DNA of 64,000 nucleotides, taken from positions 372,001 to 436,000 of the forward strand of contig NZ_JALUXE010000030.1 in assembly GCF_027019125.1 (NCBI RefSeq). The letters are read 5' to 3'. Below are positions 9,983 through 20,056 of the stretch, one piece after another (within the stretch, counting starts at the first letter, position 1; each line of letters opens with the position of its first letter). The stretch is from Roseovarius sp. Its GTDB lineage: Bacteria; Pseudomonadota; Alphaproteobacteria; Rhodobacterales; Rhodobacteraceae. Below the pieces are notes generated by a model. The model searched no databases and was not told the DNA's origin. It saw only the letters and a list, made by a program, of their open reading frames with translations. Position numbers and translations under genes: made by a program.

Positions 9983-11497
9983 ATGCCGAAACCCGTCGTC
10001 CTGTGCATCCTCGATGGTTGGGGGCTGAGCGACAGCACCGACGCCAACGCGCCACATCTGGCGCGAACGCCTGTTTTCGACCGGCTGATGGCCAATTGTC
10101 CCCATGCCACACTGATCACTCACGGACTCGACGTGGGCCTGCCGCGCGGCCAGATGGGCAACTCCGAGGTGGGCCATACCAATATCGGCGCGGGCCGTGT
10201 GGTGGCGATGGACCTTGGGCAGATCGACCTCGCGATCGAGGATGGCTCTTTTTTTGAGAACAGTGCCTTGCAAAGCTTTGTAACCAAGATGAAGGCCAGT
10301 GGCGGGCGGGCGCATCTCTTGGGTTTGATGTCTGACGGCGGGGTGCATGGGCATCTCAATCACATCGCGGCGGCGGCGCGGGCGCTGACCGAAGCGGGGG
10401 TGCCGGTGCTGTTGCACGCGCTGACCGACGGACGCGACGTTGCCCCGAAATCGGCGCGGGTGCAGTTGGAACGCTTGCGCGAAATGATGCCGCCCGAGGT
10501 CCGTATCGCGACCGTCACGGGCCGCTATTTCGCCATGGACCGGGATAACCGTTGGTCGCGCGTGGAAGAGGCCTACGAGGCGATTGTCGGCGGGCGCGGC
10601 CTGCGTTGCCCCGATCCGCGCATGGCGATCACCAATGCCTATGCCCGCTCGGAGACCGACGAATTCATCACCGCGACCGTGATCGGGGATTATACCGGCG
10701 CGCAGGATGGCGACGGGCTCTTTTGTCTTAATTTTCGCGCCGACCGTGCCCGCGAAATCCTGCAAGCGATTGCCGATCCTGCGTTTGCGGCGTTTGAACG
10801 GGGCGCGTGCCCGGCATGGGCGGCGCTGCTCGGGATGGTGGAATATTCCGAGGCCCATAATGCGTGGTTCGAGACGGTTTTTCCCTCGCGCGCCATCGTC
10901 AACACGCTGGCCGAATGGGTGTCGCAGCATGGCTTGCGCCAGTTTCATCTGGCTGAGACCGAGAAATATCCGCATGTGACCTTTTTCCTCAACGGCGGCA
11001 AGGAACAGCCCGAGATGGGCGAAGATCGCTACATGGCACCCTCGCCCAATGTAGCGACCTATGATCTCAAGCCAGAAATGTCCGCCGAGGAGGTCACGAC
11101 CCGGCTCGTCGCGGCCATCCGGGGGCGCTATGATCTGATCGTGGTCAATTACGCCAATCCCGATATGGTCGGCCATACTGGCGATCTCAAGGCGGCCATT
11201 GCGGCCTGTGAGGCGGTGGACCGAGGTCTTGGTCGGGTGGTTTCGGCTCTGGAAGAAGTGGGTGGCACGATGATCGTGACGGCAGATCACGGCAATTGCG
11301 AGGTGATGGTCGATCCCGAAACAGGTGGGCCGCATACGGCCCACACCCTCAACCCGGTGCCGGTCATCCTGTTGGGGGGGCCTGAGGGTGCGCGCGTGCG
11401 CGCGGGCGGGCGCCTGGCCGATCTGGCACCCACGGTGCTGCAATTGATGGGACTCTCGATACCGACAGAAATGACCGGGGAGAGCCTATTGATATGA
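9983..11497 (+). CDS. gpmI: 2,3-bisphosphoglycerate-independent phosphoglycerate mutase
   Basis: 504 aa; MPKPVVLCILDGWGLSDSTDANA, GQMGNSEVGHTNIGAGR, TADHGNCEVM. Confidence 0.97.
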   Translation: MPKPVVLCILDGWGLSDSTDANAPHLARTPVFDRLMANCPHATLITHGLDVGLPRGQMGNSEVGHTNIGAGRVVAMDLGQIDLAIEDGSFFENSALQSFVTKMKASGGRAHLLGLMSDGGVHGHLNHIAAAARALTEAGVPVLLHALTDGRDVAPKSARVQLERLREMMPPEVRIATVTGRYFAMDRDNRWSRVEEAYEAIVGGRGLRCPDPRMAITNAYARSETDEFITATVIGDYTGAQDGDGLFCLNFRADRAREILQAIADPAFAAFERGACPAWAALLGMVEYSEAHNAWFETVFPSRAIVNTLAEWVSQHGLRQFHLAETEKYPHVTFFLNGGKEQPEMGEDRYMAPSPNVATYDLKPEMSAEEVTTRLVAAIRGRYDLIVVNYANPDMVGHTGDLKAAIAACEAVDRGLGRVVSALEEVGGTMIVTADHGNCEVMVDPETGGPHTAHTLNPVPVILLGGPEGARVRAGGRLADLAPTVLQLMGLSIPTEMTGESLLI

Positions 11498-12633
11498 GGG
11501 TCTTGCCCGTCACCTGCGCGGTCTTGATGCTTTTTGCAGGGCTGTCGCCTGTCGCCGCACAGGACCCCGCATCGGCGGCGCGCGACGCGAGCGAACAGCT
11601 CAGCCTTGCGGCAGAGGCGTTGGCAGAGGCGGAAGGCGCGCAGAATCGGGTGAAGGCGTTGACCCAGGTGATCGCGGCCTATGAAGACGGGCTCGAGGCA
11701 ATGCGCGACGGTTTGCGCCGGGCGTCACTCCGCGAACAGGCGCTTGGTGCTGAGTTGCAGGCGCGCGAGGCCGAGATCGCGCAGTTGCTCGGGGTGCTTT
11801 CGACCATGGGCAATGCGCCGGTGCCGGTGCTGCTCATGCATCCCTCGGGGCCGGTTGGCACGGCGCGGGCCGGGATGATCCTGTCCGAGGTGGCCCCCGC
11901 ACTGGACGCCCGCGCGCTTGAATTGCGCGACAAGGTGCAGGAGTTGAGCGTGCTGCGCGTGCTCCAGCAAAGTGCGGCGGACAAGTTGCAAGAGGGTCTG
12001 GAGGGCGTGCAAGAGGCGCGCACCGCGCTCAGCATCGCCGTGGCCGAGCGCACCGACCTGCCGCGCCGCTTTACCGAGGATCCGGTCAGGACGGCGCTGC
12101 TCATCGCCTCGACCGAGACGCTGGAGGGATTCGCCAGCGGTCTGAGCGAGATCGCGGTGGACGAGGCACCTGGAAGCCTGCCTGACATCACGGCGCGCAA
12201 GGGCGCGTTGCCGTTGCCTGCGGAGGGGGTGATCCTGCGCCGTGCGGGGGAAGCGGACGCCGCCGGGGTCGTGCGCCCCGGTGTTCTCTTGGCCACACGC
12301 CCGCGCGCCCTTGTCACCACGCCCAGTGCGGCCACGGTGCGCTATCGCGGCCCCTTGCTCGACTACGGAAATGTGATCATTCTCGAACCGCAAGCGGGGA
12401 TTTTGCTGGTGTTTGCGGGTCTCGATGTTGTTTATGGTCAGGCAGGGCAAGTTCTGCCGGGCGGCAGCCCGGTGGGGCTGATGGGAGGGGCAGGAAGCGA
12501 AGGCGATCTGCTTCTTGCCGCCGATGCGCAGGATACGGGTGCCAGACGCACACAGACGCTCTATATTGAGGTGCGGCAAGACAATTCTCCAGTGGACCCG
12601 CTTACGTGGTTCAAGACCGATAAGGATGGTTGA
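11494..12633 (+). CDS. Murein hydrolase activator EnvC family / M23 peptidase-like
   Basis: 379 aa; signal peptide, coiled coil, C-terminal LDYGNVIILEPQAGILLVFAGLDVVYGQAGQVLPGGSPVGLMG LytM-like; overlaps gpmI. Confidence 0.86.
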   Translation: MRVLPVTCAVLMLFAGLSPVAAQDPASAARDASEQLSLAAEALAEAEGAQNRVKALTQVIAAYEDGLEAMRDGLRRASLREQALGAELQAREAEIAQLLGVLSTMGNAPVPVLLMHPSGPVGTARAGMILSEVAPALDARALELRDKVQELSVLRVLQQSAADKLQEGLEGVQEARTALSIAVAERTDLPRRFTEDPVRTALLIASTETLEGFASGLSEIAVDEAPGSLPDITARKGALPLPAEGVILRRAGEADAAGVVRPGVLLATRPRALVTTPSAATVRYRGPLLDYGNVIILEPQAGILLVFAGLDVVYGQAGQVLPGGSPVGLMGGAGSEGDLLLAADAQDTGARRTQTLYIEVRQDNSPVDPLTWFKTDKDG

Positions 12634-12636
12634 GAC

Positions 12637-13977
12637 ATGAAAAAATTCCTGATGGCCGCCTCTGCCGGCATTCTGACCGGTGCTGTTGTGACGACACAGG
12701 TGGCCGCCCCGCTATTGGCACAGGAGGCCGAGACGACCAGCAACGTCTACGAACAGCTCGATCTCTTCGGAGATATTTTCGAGCGGATTCGGGCGCAATA
12801 TGTTGAAGAAGTCGAGACCAAGGATCTGATCGAGGCGGCGATCAATGGCATGTTGACCTCGCTCGACCCGCATTCAAGCTATCTCTCTCCCGATGACGCC
12901 GAGAATATGCAGGTGCAGACGCGTGGTGAATTCGGCGGGCTGGGGATCGAGGTCACGCAAGAGGACGGGTTCGTCAAGGTGGTCTCGCCCATGGACGGCA
13001 CCCCGGCGGATCAGGCGGGCATCGAGGCGGGTGATTTCATCACCCATGTGGACGGGGCCAGCGTTCTTGGTCTCACGCTTGACGAGGCGGTTGACCTGAT
13101 GCGCGGGCCGGTGGGCAGCGAAATCATCATTACCGTGGTACGCGAGGGCTCGCCGGAGCCTTTTGACGTGTCGATCATTCGCGATACGATCAAGCTGACG
13201 GCGGTGCGGGCGCGCGCCGAGCAAGATGCCGTCGTGCTGCGCGTGACCACGTTCAACGATCAGACCTATGCCAATCTTGCCAGCGGTCTGGCCGAAAAGA
13301 TCGAAGAACTGGGCGGCGAGGACAAGGTGAGCGGGATCGTGCTTGACCTGCGCAACAATCCCGGCGGTCTGCTGACGCAGGCGATCAAGGTTTCGGATGC
13401 CTTCCTCGACAAGGGCGAGATCGTGAGCACACGGGGCCGCAACCCGCAGGATGGCGAGCGCTTCAATGCCACGCCGGGTGATCTGGCGAATGGCAAGCCC
13501 ATTGTCGTGTTGATCAACGGCGGCTCTGCCAGCGCATCGGAGATCGTGGCCGGGGCCTTGCAGGATCATCACCGGGCCATCGTTGTTGGCACCAAGAGTT
13601 TCGGCAAAGGGTCGGTGCAGACGGTCATGCCGCTCCGGGGCAATGGCGCGATGCGCCTGACCACCTCGCGCTACTACACGCCTTCGGGCCGGTCCATCCA
13701 GGCGCTTGGCGTCAGCCCCGACATTCTGGTCGAGCAACCGCGCCGCGCGCCGCAGACCGAGGAGGATGATGCCACCAAACGGCCCGACCGGTCCGAGGCC
13801 GATCTTCGCGGGCGTCTGAGCAACGACAGCCTGACCGAGGATGAGATCAAGCAGATCGAAGAAGACCGGGCGCGGGCCGAACTGGCGGCCAAACTGCGCG
13901 AAGACGATTATCAACTCGCCTATGCCATTGATATTCTGCGCGGTCTCTCGGTCATGGCAGAGGGTCAGCCGGAATAA
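12637..13977 (+). CDS. ctpA: S41 family C-terminal processing peptidase
   Basis: 446 aa; PDZ plus GGSASASEIVAGALQDHHRAIVVGTKSFGKGSVQTV (Ser/Lys dyad). Confidence 0.95.
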   Translation: MKKFLMAASAGILTGAVVTTQVAAPLLAQEAETTSNVYEQLDLFGDIFERIRAQYVEEVETKDLIEAAINGMLTSLDPHSSYLSPDDAENMQVQTRGEFGGLGIEVTQEDGFVKVVSPMDGTPADQAGIEAGDFITHVDGASVLGLTLDEAVDLMRGPVGSEIIITVVREGSPEPFDVSIIRDTIKLTAVRARAEQDAVVLRVTTFNDQTYANLASGLAEKIEELGGEDKVSGIVLDLRNNPGGLLTQAIKVSDAFLDKGEIVSTRGRNPQDGERFNATPGDLANGKPIVVLINGGSASASEIVAGALQDHHRAIVVGTKSFGKGSVQTVMPLRGNGAMRLTTSRYYTPSGRSIQALGVSPDILVEQPRRAPQTEEDDATKRPDRSEADLRGRLSNDSLTEDEIKQIEEDRARAELAAKLREDDYQLAYAIDILRGLSVMAEGQPE

Positions 13978-14001
13978 AACCGAGGTTCAATTCCTAAAAA
14001 G

Positions 14002-14038
14002 CAAAACCCCGCCCGTCTTGCACGGGCGGGGTTTTTGT
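14002..14038 (+). terminator. Rho-independent terminator after ctpA
   Basis: aaaaccccgcccgt-cttgc-acgggcggggttttt hairpin with T tract. Confidence 0.92.
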
Positions 14039-14122
14039 TTTCACGGGGTTGGCGGGTTCTTCTCCGGGGCATTTTGCGGCTTGCACAAGCAACCACCCGT
14101 GCATGGCAAATCCCGGCCTTCG

Positions 14123-14737
14123 TCACTGCGCCTTTGCGCGCTGCGGATCCCAGGCGGCGAGAACATTGGAATTGTCGTCGCTGTCATATTCGTAAAGCGT
14201 TTGCTCGGTGACGCCTGGAATGTTCCCAAAGGATTCGGCCGTCTTGCGCGGATACCAAGAGGTGCCGATCTGGCCCGGAAACAGCTCTGACAGGATGCGC
14301 GAGGTTGCAAAGGAGCATTGTGCCTGCGGCACCGGGCCATTGGCCTTGACCAGTTGCAGCGCGCGTTCCGCCAGTTCCGGCGACACGTCGAGCTGCTGGA
14401 TCTGCACGCGGTAGGTCTGGCGCGCATGGTAGCGGGTATAGACATCCTCGACCTGAGGATTGATCCCGAACAGCACGTCATTGCGCTCGGGCAGGTGCCC
14501 GGCCTTGTTGAATGATCCGGCGGGGTCGAAAATCACCCGCTGCGAACCGTTCACCATCAGTGCGGTATGCGCGCCCGAGCCGTTGTTGTTGTTGATCATC
14601 GTGTAAAGGGTCAGGCGCGGCGGCCCATCATGACGATAGGCAGCGCGCGCCACCTCTTCATCGGGTGCCCAGATCGATTCCGCCGCACATCCCGCCAGCG
14701 TTAAAGAGGCGGCAAGCGCCAGAACCAATGACCGCAT
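14123..14737 (-). CDS. Hypothetical lipoprotein with possible permuted NlpC/P60-like fold
   Basis: 204 aa; lipobox LTLAGC; GAHTALMV and QAQCSFATSRIL candidate His/Cys catalytic motifs. Confidence 0.72.
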   Translation of the reverse strand: MRSLVLALAASLTLAGCAAESIWAPDEEVARAAYRHDGPPRLTLYTMINNNNGSGAHTALMVNGSQRVIFDPAGSFNKAGHLPERNDVLFGINPQVEDVYTRYHARQTYRVQIQQLDVSPELAERALQLVKANGPVPQAQCSFATSRILSELFPGQIGTSWYPRKTAESFGNIPGVTEQTLYEYDSDDNSNVLAAWDPQRAKAQ

Positions 14738-14762
14738 GATCTATCCTCGGCAGGCGCGCAGA

Positions 14763-14897
14763 TCAGCCGTTGACCGCCGCGATGAAGAGCAACAGCGCAA
14801 TGCAGCCGACGGCGACATATGTTACCCACTTGATGAACCCGTCAAAGGTCTTTTGCTGAACGTCGATATTCATTTCACCATGCTTGTGCTCGGCCAT
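14763..14897 (-). CDS. aa3-type cytochrome c oxidase subunit IV
   Basis: 44 aa MAEHKHGEMNIDVQQKTFDGFIKWVTYVAVGCIALLLFIAAVNG inside the longer ORF 14763..14975. Confidence 0.85.
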   Translation of the reverse strand: MAEHKHGEMNIDVQQKTFDGFIKWVTYVAVGCIALLLFIAAVNG

Positions 14898-14987
14898 GTC
14901 GCGTGTGTCCCTTGCTGACTTCCGTTCAAATTCCGGCGTTGGATAGCCCATTTGACAGGGGCTGTCACCACCCAAGCTGTCGCGGCT

Positions 14988-15440
14988 TCAGGCTTTGTTG
15001 AGGTCTTGTGCGAGGCGAAATCCGATTCGGTTCGGCTCGGCTGTCTCGACCTGTTTCGGCAGGGCACGCAGCATAACGCTGAGTTGGCCGACATGCTGGA
15101 TAAGCTGTGTGCGCATGCCCATCTGGTCCTGCCCGTAGAACGTCAGGATGTCGGGCTCGAAATAGCCCATGCCTTCGATGCGGATCACGCCACTGTCGCT
15201 GCCGGCAAAGCCCATCGCCACCTCATGTGCCTCGTCGAGTGTCTTTTCAAAGTTCTGGATATAGAGAATCAGCCGTTCATAGGCCCATTGAGCCGGGCTC
15301 TTGGTGTGGCCTGCGTCGTTGGACAGGGATTGCGCGGCTGTTTCGATGCAGGGTTGGTTGGGGTCGGAATGCACCTCATGGGCGCGCGGCATGGCGTCGG
15401 CCTCTGCGGCCTCGGCGGTGGTGTGGATGGTCGGGTCCAT
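14988..15440 (-). CDS. DUF6173 family protein
   Basis: From ATG at 15440: MDPTIHTTAEAAEADAMPR...YERLILYIQNFEKTLDEAHEVAMGFAGSDSGVIRIEGMGYFEPDILTFYG. Confidence 0.7.
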   Translation of the reverse strand: MDPTIHTTAEAAEADAMPRAHEVHSDPNQPCIETAAQSLSNDAGHTKSPAQWAYERLILYIQNFEKTLDEAHEVAMGFAGSDSGVIRIEGMGYFEPDILTFYGQDQMGMRTQLIQHVGQLSVMLRALPKQVETAEPNRIGFRLAQDLNKA

Positions 15441-15457
15441 GGGCCTGTCCCCCTTTG

Positions 15458-16501
15458 TCAGCGGCCTTTGATCTGCCAGAGCCACGCGTCGTCGTCGCGC
15501 CGCCATCGTGTCACCTCGCCAGCGTGCAACAAGTGGTTGAGATGCGCAACGGCCTCGACCAGTGCCAGGCCATACGTGCCCCGGTCGATCTGGCGCTTGA
15601 AGAGCAGGGGAAAACAGTCGGCCGCGGTGCGCGGTGTCACAAGAAAGCCGCGCAGCCGGTCGAGCGCGCCGTGGTGATTGTCGCGCAGCTGCTGCATGCG
15701 AAAGGGCAGGCCGGTAAAGGGCAGCTTGTGCCCCGGCAGCACGAGATGCGTGTCGCGGGCATGGGCGGCCAGCCGGTCGCAGGCGGCCAGCCAGTCGGCC
15801 AAAGGGTCGGCCTCTGGTTCGGTCGGGTAGACGCCGATATTGGGGCTGATGCCGGGCAGGATCTGATCGCCGGCGATCACCAGGTTTGCATCGCGGGACC
15901 AGAGCGTGACATGTTCGGGCGCGTGCCCGCCGCCCATGCGCACATCCCAGTCGTAGCCGCCCGCGCGGATCACGTCGCCTTCCTGGATGCGGGTATAGCC
16001 CACCGGGATGGGGGCGCAGATATCAGAGAAATTATAGGGGCGCTCGGATTTGCGGGCCTCGTAAATCTCCGGGTCCATCCCACCCGCCCGCGAAAAGGCG
16101 AGGGCCTGTGGTGTCGGGCTATCCTCGACATCGAGGATCAGCATCCGCGCCATGAGCCAGCTTGTGCGCGAGGCCCAAAGCTCTGCACCAAAGCGCGCCA
16201 TCAGCCAACCCGCCATGCCGATATGGTCGGGGTGATGATGGGTCAGGATCACGCGGCGGACCCGGCGGCCTTGCAATGGGCCTGACAGGATGTCTTCCCA
16301 GAGGGCAACGCTGCGCTTGGAATGGATGCCGGTGTCGACGATGGTCCAGCCATCCCCCTCATCCAATGCGTAGATGTTGACGTGATCGAGCACCATGGGC
16401 AGCGGCAGGCGCAACCAGAGCACGCCGGGGGCCACTTCGGTCGCGGCTCCGGTTGGGGGCGGCGTGTCCCAGGGCGTGGCTATGATCGGGCCGCCATCCA
16501 T
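15458..16501 (-). CDS. MBL fold metallo-hydrolase
   Basis: MDGGPIIATPWDTPPPTG...WTIVDTGIHS...VILTHHHPDHIGMAGWL; 1-bp ATGA-type coupling with upstream acyl-CoA dehydrogenase. Confidence 0.9.
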   Translation of the reverse strand: MDGGPIIATPWDTPPPTGAATEVAPGVLWLRLPLPMVLDHVNIYALDEGDGWTIVDTGIHSKRSVALWEDILSGPLQGRRVRRVILTHHHPDHIGMAGWLMARFGAELWASRTSWLMARMLILDVEDSPTPQALAFSRAGGMDPEIYEARKSERPYNFSDICAPIPVGYTRIQEGDVIRAGGYDWDVRMGGGHAPEHVTLWSRDANLVIAGDQILPGISPNIGVYPTEPEADPLADWLAACDRLAAHARDTHLVLPGHKLPFTGLPFRMQQLRDNHHGALDRLRGFLVTPRTAADCFPLLFKRQIDRGTYGLALVEAVAHLNHLLHAGEVTRWRRDDDAWLWQIKGR

Positions 16502-18219
16502 CAGGCCGCGAAATCCTCGTGTGCAAGGGCATAGAGATCGTCGGCCCCTTGCGTGGCATGGGCCAAGAGGCTCGCGTGTTCCGGCAAGAGGCGCGTGATG
16601 TAGAAGCGCGCAAGCCGCGTGCGTGGCCCGTTCCCGCCCTCGGCCAAGGCCGCCCTGAGGTGGAAATGCCCACCCAAGACCCGCGCAAAGCCGCGCAGAA
16701 ACGGCGCCGCCCCGGCGAACCGCTGGTTGAGGTCCTTTTGCCCCAGCATCCACTCGACCGCTTCACGCAGGCTCTCGGTGGCCTGCCAGACCGGTTCGGC
16801 CAATGCGGGAAGGCTGGCGCGGGCAGTCTCTGCCTGTGCCTCGATCTCGTCGAGCAAGGCATAGGCCGCCTCGCCGCCATCCATGAGCTTGCGCGCCGCA
16901 AGATCCATGGCCTGAATGCCGTTGGTGCCCTCGTAGATCGCGGTGACGCGCACGTCGCGGGAATATTGCGCGGCCCCCGTTTCCTCGATGAATCCCATGC
17001 CGCCATGCACCTGCACGCCCATTTCGGCCACCGCGATCCCGGTATCGGTGCCAAAAGCCTTGGCAATCGGGGTGAGAAAGGCCGCGCGCGCGGCCCAATT
17101 GGCTTTGCCGGTCGCGGTCTGCATGTCGATAGCCTGGGCACAGGCCAGCGCGATGGCGCGGGCGGCAAAGATGTCGGCCTTCATCGTGGCCAGCATCCGG
17201 CGCACATCTGCATGGTCAATGATGCTGCCTGACCCGCCATCAACCGGGGTGCGGCCCTGTTTGCGATCCAGCGCATAGGCCAGCGCGTGCTGATAGGCGC
17301 CTTCGGCCACGCCGATACCCTGACCGCCCACACCAAGCCGGGCATTGTTCATCATGGTGAACATGGCGCGCATGCCATCATGTGGCTTGCCCACCAGCCA
17401 GCCGGTTGCACCATCGTATTGCATGACCGCTGTGGGGCTGCCATGCAGGCCCATCTTGTGCTCGAGGCTCACGACCTTGAGGCTGTTGCGCTTGCCGGGG
17501 TTGCCGTTCTCATCGGGGATGAACTTGGGCACCAGGAAGAGGCTGATCCCCTTGGTGCCCGGCACGCCATCGGGCAAACGGGCGAGCACGAGGTGGCAAA
17601 CATTTTCGGTAAAGTCGTTATCGCCCCAGGAGATATAGATCTTCTGGCCGGTTACGGCATAGGTGCCGTCGCCATTTGGTTCGGCCTTGGAACGCAGCGC
17701 GCCCACATCGGATCCGGCTTGCGGTTCGGTCAGGTTCATGGTGCCCGCCCATGCGCCACTGACAAGTTTGGGCAGGTAGATCGCCTTGAGGTCGTCCGAG
17801 GCATGATGCTCCAGCGCCTCGATCTGGCCTTGGGTCATCAACGGATTGAGTTGCAGCGAGAGGCAGGCCGAGGACATCATTTCGTTGACGGCGGTCGTCA
17901 CCGTCATCGGAAGCCCCATGCCACCATGATCGGGATGCGCGCTGATCGACACCCAGCCACCATCTGCAATTGCGCGATAGCCCTCGGCATAGCCGGGGGA
18001 GGTGCGCACGACCCCATTCTCAAGCCGGGCGGGATGGAGGTCTCCATTCCGTTGCAAAGGATAGAGCACCTCTTCGCACAGGCGCGCAGCCTCGGCGAGG
18101 ATTGCGGCGGTCATGTCCGGTGTCGCCTCGGCAAAACGGTCGGTCTCGACCACCTGGGACAGGCCAACAATTTGCTCGAACAGAAAGCGATACTCATCAA
18201 CAGGGGCGCGATAGGGCAT
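16501..18219 (-). CDS. Acyl-CoA dehydrogenase
   Basis: 572 aa; GAWAGTMNLTEPQAGSDVGALRSKAEP, QVHGGMGFIEETGAAQYSRDVRVTAIYEGTNGIQAMDL. Confidence 0.95.
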   Translation of the reverse strand: MPYRAPVDEYRFLFEQIVGLSQVVETDRFAEATPDMTAAILAEAARLCEEVLYPLQRNGDLHPARLENGVVRTSPGYAEGYRAIADGGWVSISAHPDHGGMGLPMTVTTAVNEMMSSACLSLQLNPLMTQGQIEALEHHASDDLKAIYLPKLVSGAWAGTMNLTEPQAGSDVGALRSKAEPNGDGTYAVTGQKIYISWGDNDFTENVCHLVLARLPDGVPGTKGISLFLVPKFIPDENGNPGKRNSLKVVSLEHKMGLHGSPTAVMQYDGATGWLVGKPHDGMRAMFTMMNNARLGVGGQGIGVAEGAYQHALAYALDRKQGRTPVDGGSGSIIDHADVRRMLATMKADIFAARAIALACAQAIDMQTATGKANWAARAAFLTPIAKAFGTDTGIAVAEMGVQVHGGMGFIEETGAAQYSRDVRVTAIYEGTNGIQAMDLAARKLMDGGEAAYALLDEIEAQAETARASLPALAEPVWQATESLREAVEWMLGQKDLNQRFAGAAPFLRGFARVLGGHFHLRAALAEGGNGPRTRLARFYITRLLPEHASLLAHATQGADDLYALAHEDFAA

Positions 18220-18356
18220 GTTCCGTTTTCCTTTTCATCTCGTCGGCGTCGCTTGGCATCCGCAAGGAAGGCCTGTAGTGATCCGGGTTTGATAGTCAGA
18301 CTAGCCAAAGGCACAGCGGCGGCAACCAAAACGCCGCGTCAGGTCAGGGGACGTAT

Positions 18357-19316
18357 ATGGCAAATGCAACCGAATTATTGCAAGCGGACGCCGCCGGTTA
18401 TGCAGCGGCCTCTGCGATTTGGTCTGCCGGTGGTCTTGTCGCGTTTCCAACCGAGACCGTCTATGGTTTGGGGGCCGATGCCCGCAACGACCGGGCGGTG
18501 GCGCGGATATTCGAGGCCAAGGGGCGCCCCCGCTTCAATCCGCTGATCGTGCATGTCGCAAGTGCGCAGGCGGCCCGGCGCTATGTCGAATGGTCGGATG
18601 CCGCAGAACTTCTGGCCTCTGTCTTTTGGCCCGGTCCCCTGACACTTGTGCTGCCGCTGCTTGCTGATGCAGGTCTCTCGCCGCTGGTGACGGCGGAGTT
18701 GCCGACGCTGGCCATCCGCGTGCCTGCGCATCCCGTGGCGCAGGGGCTCTTGACCGAGTTTGGCGGCCCGGTGGCGGCCCCCTCGGCCAATCCCTCGGGG
18801 CGGATCAGCCCGACCACGGCAGCGCATGTTCTGGCGGGGCTTTCCGGGCGGATCGAGGCGGTGATCGAGGGCGGTGCCTGTGCGGTGGGGGTGGAATCCA
18901 CCATCGTGGGGCTGGTTGGGCGGCCCAGTCTGCTGCGCCCCGGCGGGGTGCCGGTTGAGTCCATCGAGTCCCTTCTGGACGCGGATTTGGTACGCCATTC
19001 CGCCGATGATCCTTTGGTGGCCCCCGGCCAGATGCAATCCCATTACGCGCCGGGTGCGCCCGTGCGTCTGGACGCGCGCGAGCGGCGGGCCGGAGAGGTG
19101 CTGCTCGGGTTCGGGCCGGTGGACGCGGACCTGAACCTGTCGCCCTCCGGCGATCTGGTCGAGGCGGCGGCCAATCTCTTTGGTCATCTGCACGCACTTG
19201 ATTCGCGGGGGGCACCGATCGCGGTATCGCCCATTCCCGAAACTGGGCTTGGTCGTGCCATCAACGATCGTTTGCGCCGCGCGGCGGCACCGCGCGACGA
19301 GAGATTGCCGGGGTAA
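18357..19316 (+). CDS. L-threonylcarbamoyladenylate synthase (Sua5/YrdC/TsaC)
   Basis: 319 aa; GGLVAFPTETVYGLGADARN, FEAKGRPRFNPLIVHV, APSANPSGRISPTTAAHV, VESTIVGL plus Sua5 C-terminal domain. Confidence 0.95.
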   Translation: MANATELLQADAAGYAAASAIWSAGGLVAFPTETVYGLGADARNDRAVARIFEAKGRPRFNPLIVHVASAQAARRYVEWSDAAELLASVFWPGPLTLVLPLLADAGLSPLVTAELPTLAIRVPAHPVAQGLLTEFGGPVAAPSANPSGRISPTTAAHVLAGLSGRIEAVIEGGACAVGVESTIVGLVGRPSLLRPGGVPVESIESLLDADLVRHSADDPLVAPGQMQSHYAPGAPVRLDARERRAGEVLLGFGPVDADLNLSPSGDLVEAAANLFGHLHALDSRGAPIAVSPIPETGLGRAINDRLRRAAAPRDERLPG

Positions 19317-19322
19317 CAGTCT

Positions 19323-19649
19323 CTAGCCTTTGGGCAGATAGGGAATCGAGCCTGCGGCATCGGTGTCGTCAATCACCCAGAAATGCCCTTCGCTGCCCGC
19401 CTGACGGGCCTGAGCCAGCGGCGCATAGTCGGGATCACTGGCAAAGGCGCGGGCGGCATCGGCCGAGGGAAACTCGATCAGGGCAATCAGGGTGGTGTCG
19501 GGCGCTGTGCCTTCCAGTGTCGCGATATTGGCGCTGCGCGAGAGATAGCGCCCGCCGTGTTTGGCGGCGATGTCATGTGTCCGGGCCGCGTAATCGGGGA
19601 CCCAGGCATCGTCGGTGATCTTGACCTGTGCGATAAGATAGGCTGGCAT
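19323..19649 (-). CDS. DUF1330 family protein
   Basis: From ATG at 19649: MPAYLIAQVKITDDAWVPDYAARTHDIAAKHGGRYLSRSANIATLEG. Confidence 0.85.
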   Translation of the reverse strand: MPAYLIAQVKITDDAWVPDYAARTHDIAAKHGGRYLSRSANIATLEGTAPDTTLIALIEFPSADAARAFASDPDYAPLAQARQAGSEGHFWVIDDTDAAGSIPYLPKG

Positions 19650-19858
19650 GCGTTTCCTCCTGATGTGACGGGCCACCATCCCCATGGCCCAACCGCCCGC
19701 ACAGCCTAGCACGGCCTGCGCCGGGGCCGAGCAATTTGACGCTCCTACTTAGGTCGCAACCGCGCCGCGCTGCCGTCGCGCAAAAATTTTCCGGGTGCCG
19801 CGAATTTTCCTCTTGCAGCCGCGCGCCAGAGTTTATAGATCACGCCTCACCCAAGGAT

Positions 19859-19933
19859 GCGGGCGTAGCTCAGGGGTAGAGCATAACCTTGCCAAGGTTA
19901 GGGTCGGGCGTTCGAATCGCCTCGCCCGCTCCA
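19859..19933 (+). tRNA. tRNA-Gly (GCC anticodon)
   Basis: GCGGGCGTAGCTCAGGGGTAGAGCATAACCTTGCCAAGGTTAGGGTCGGGCGTTCGAATCGCCTCGCCCGCTCCA; loop TTGCCAA; encoded CCA. Confidence 0.96.
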
Positions 19934-20056
19934 AATTTCCCAAAACCATTGAGAAATTTGGAGCGATCCGCCGGGGGGATCGTGACACTTCGTGCTTGAG
20001 GCTTGGCCTGCGCCACAGGGCGCAGTATAGAGCCACGAAAGCCGGACGGAGACCCC

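Noticed and set aside
9971-11443. 490-aa minus ORF
   Set aside because: Antisense shadow of gpmI
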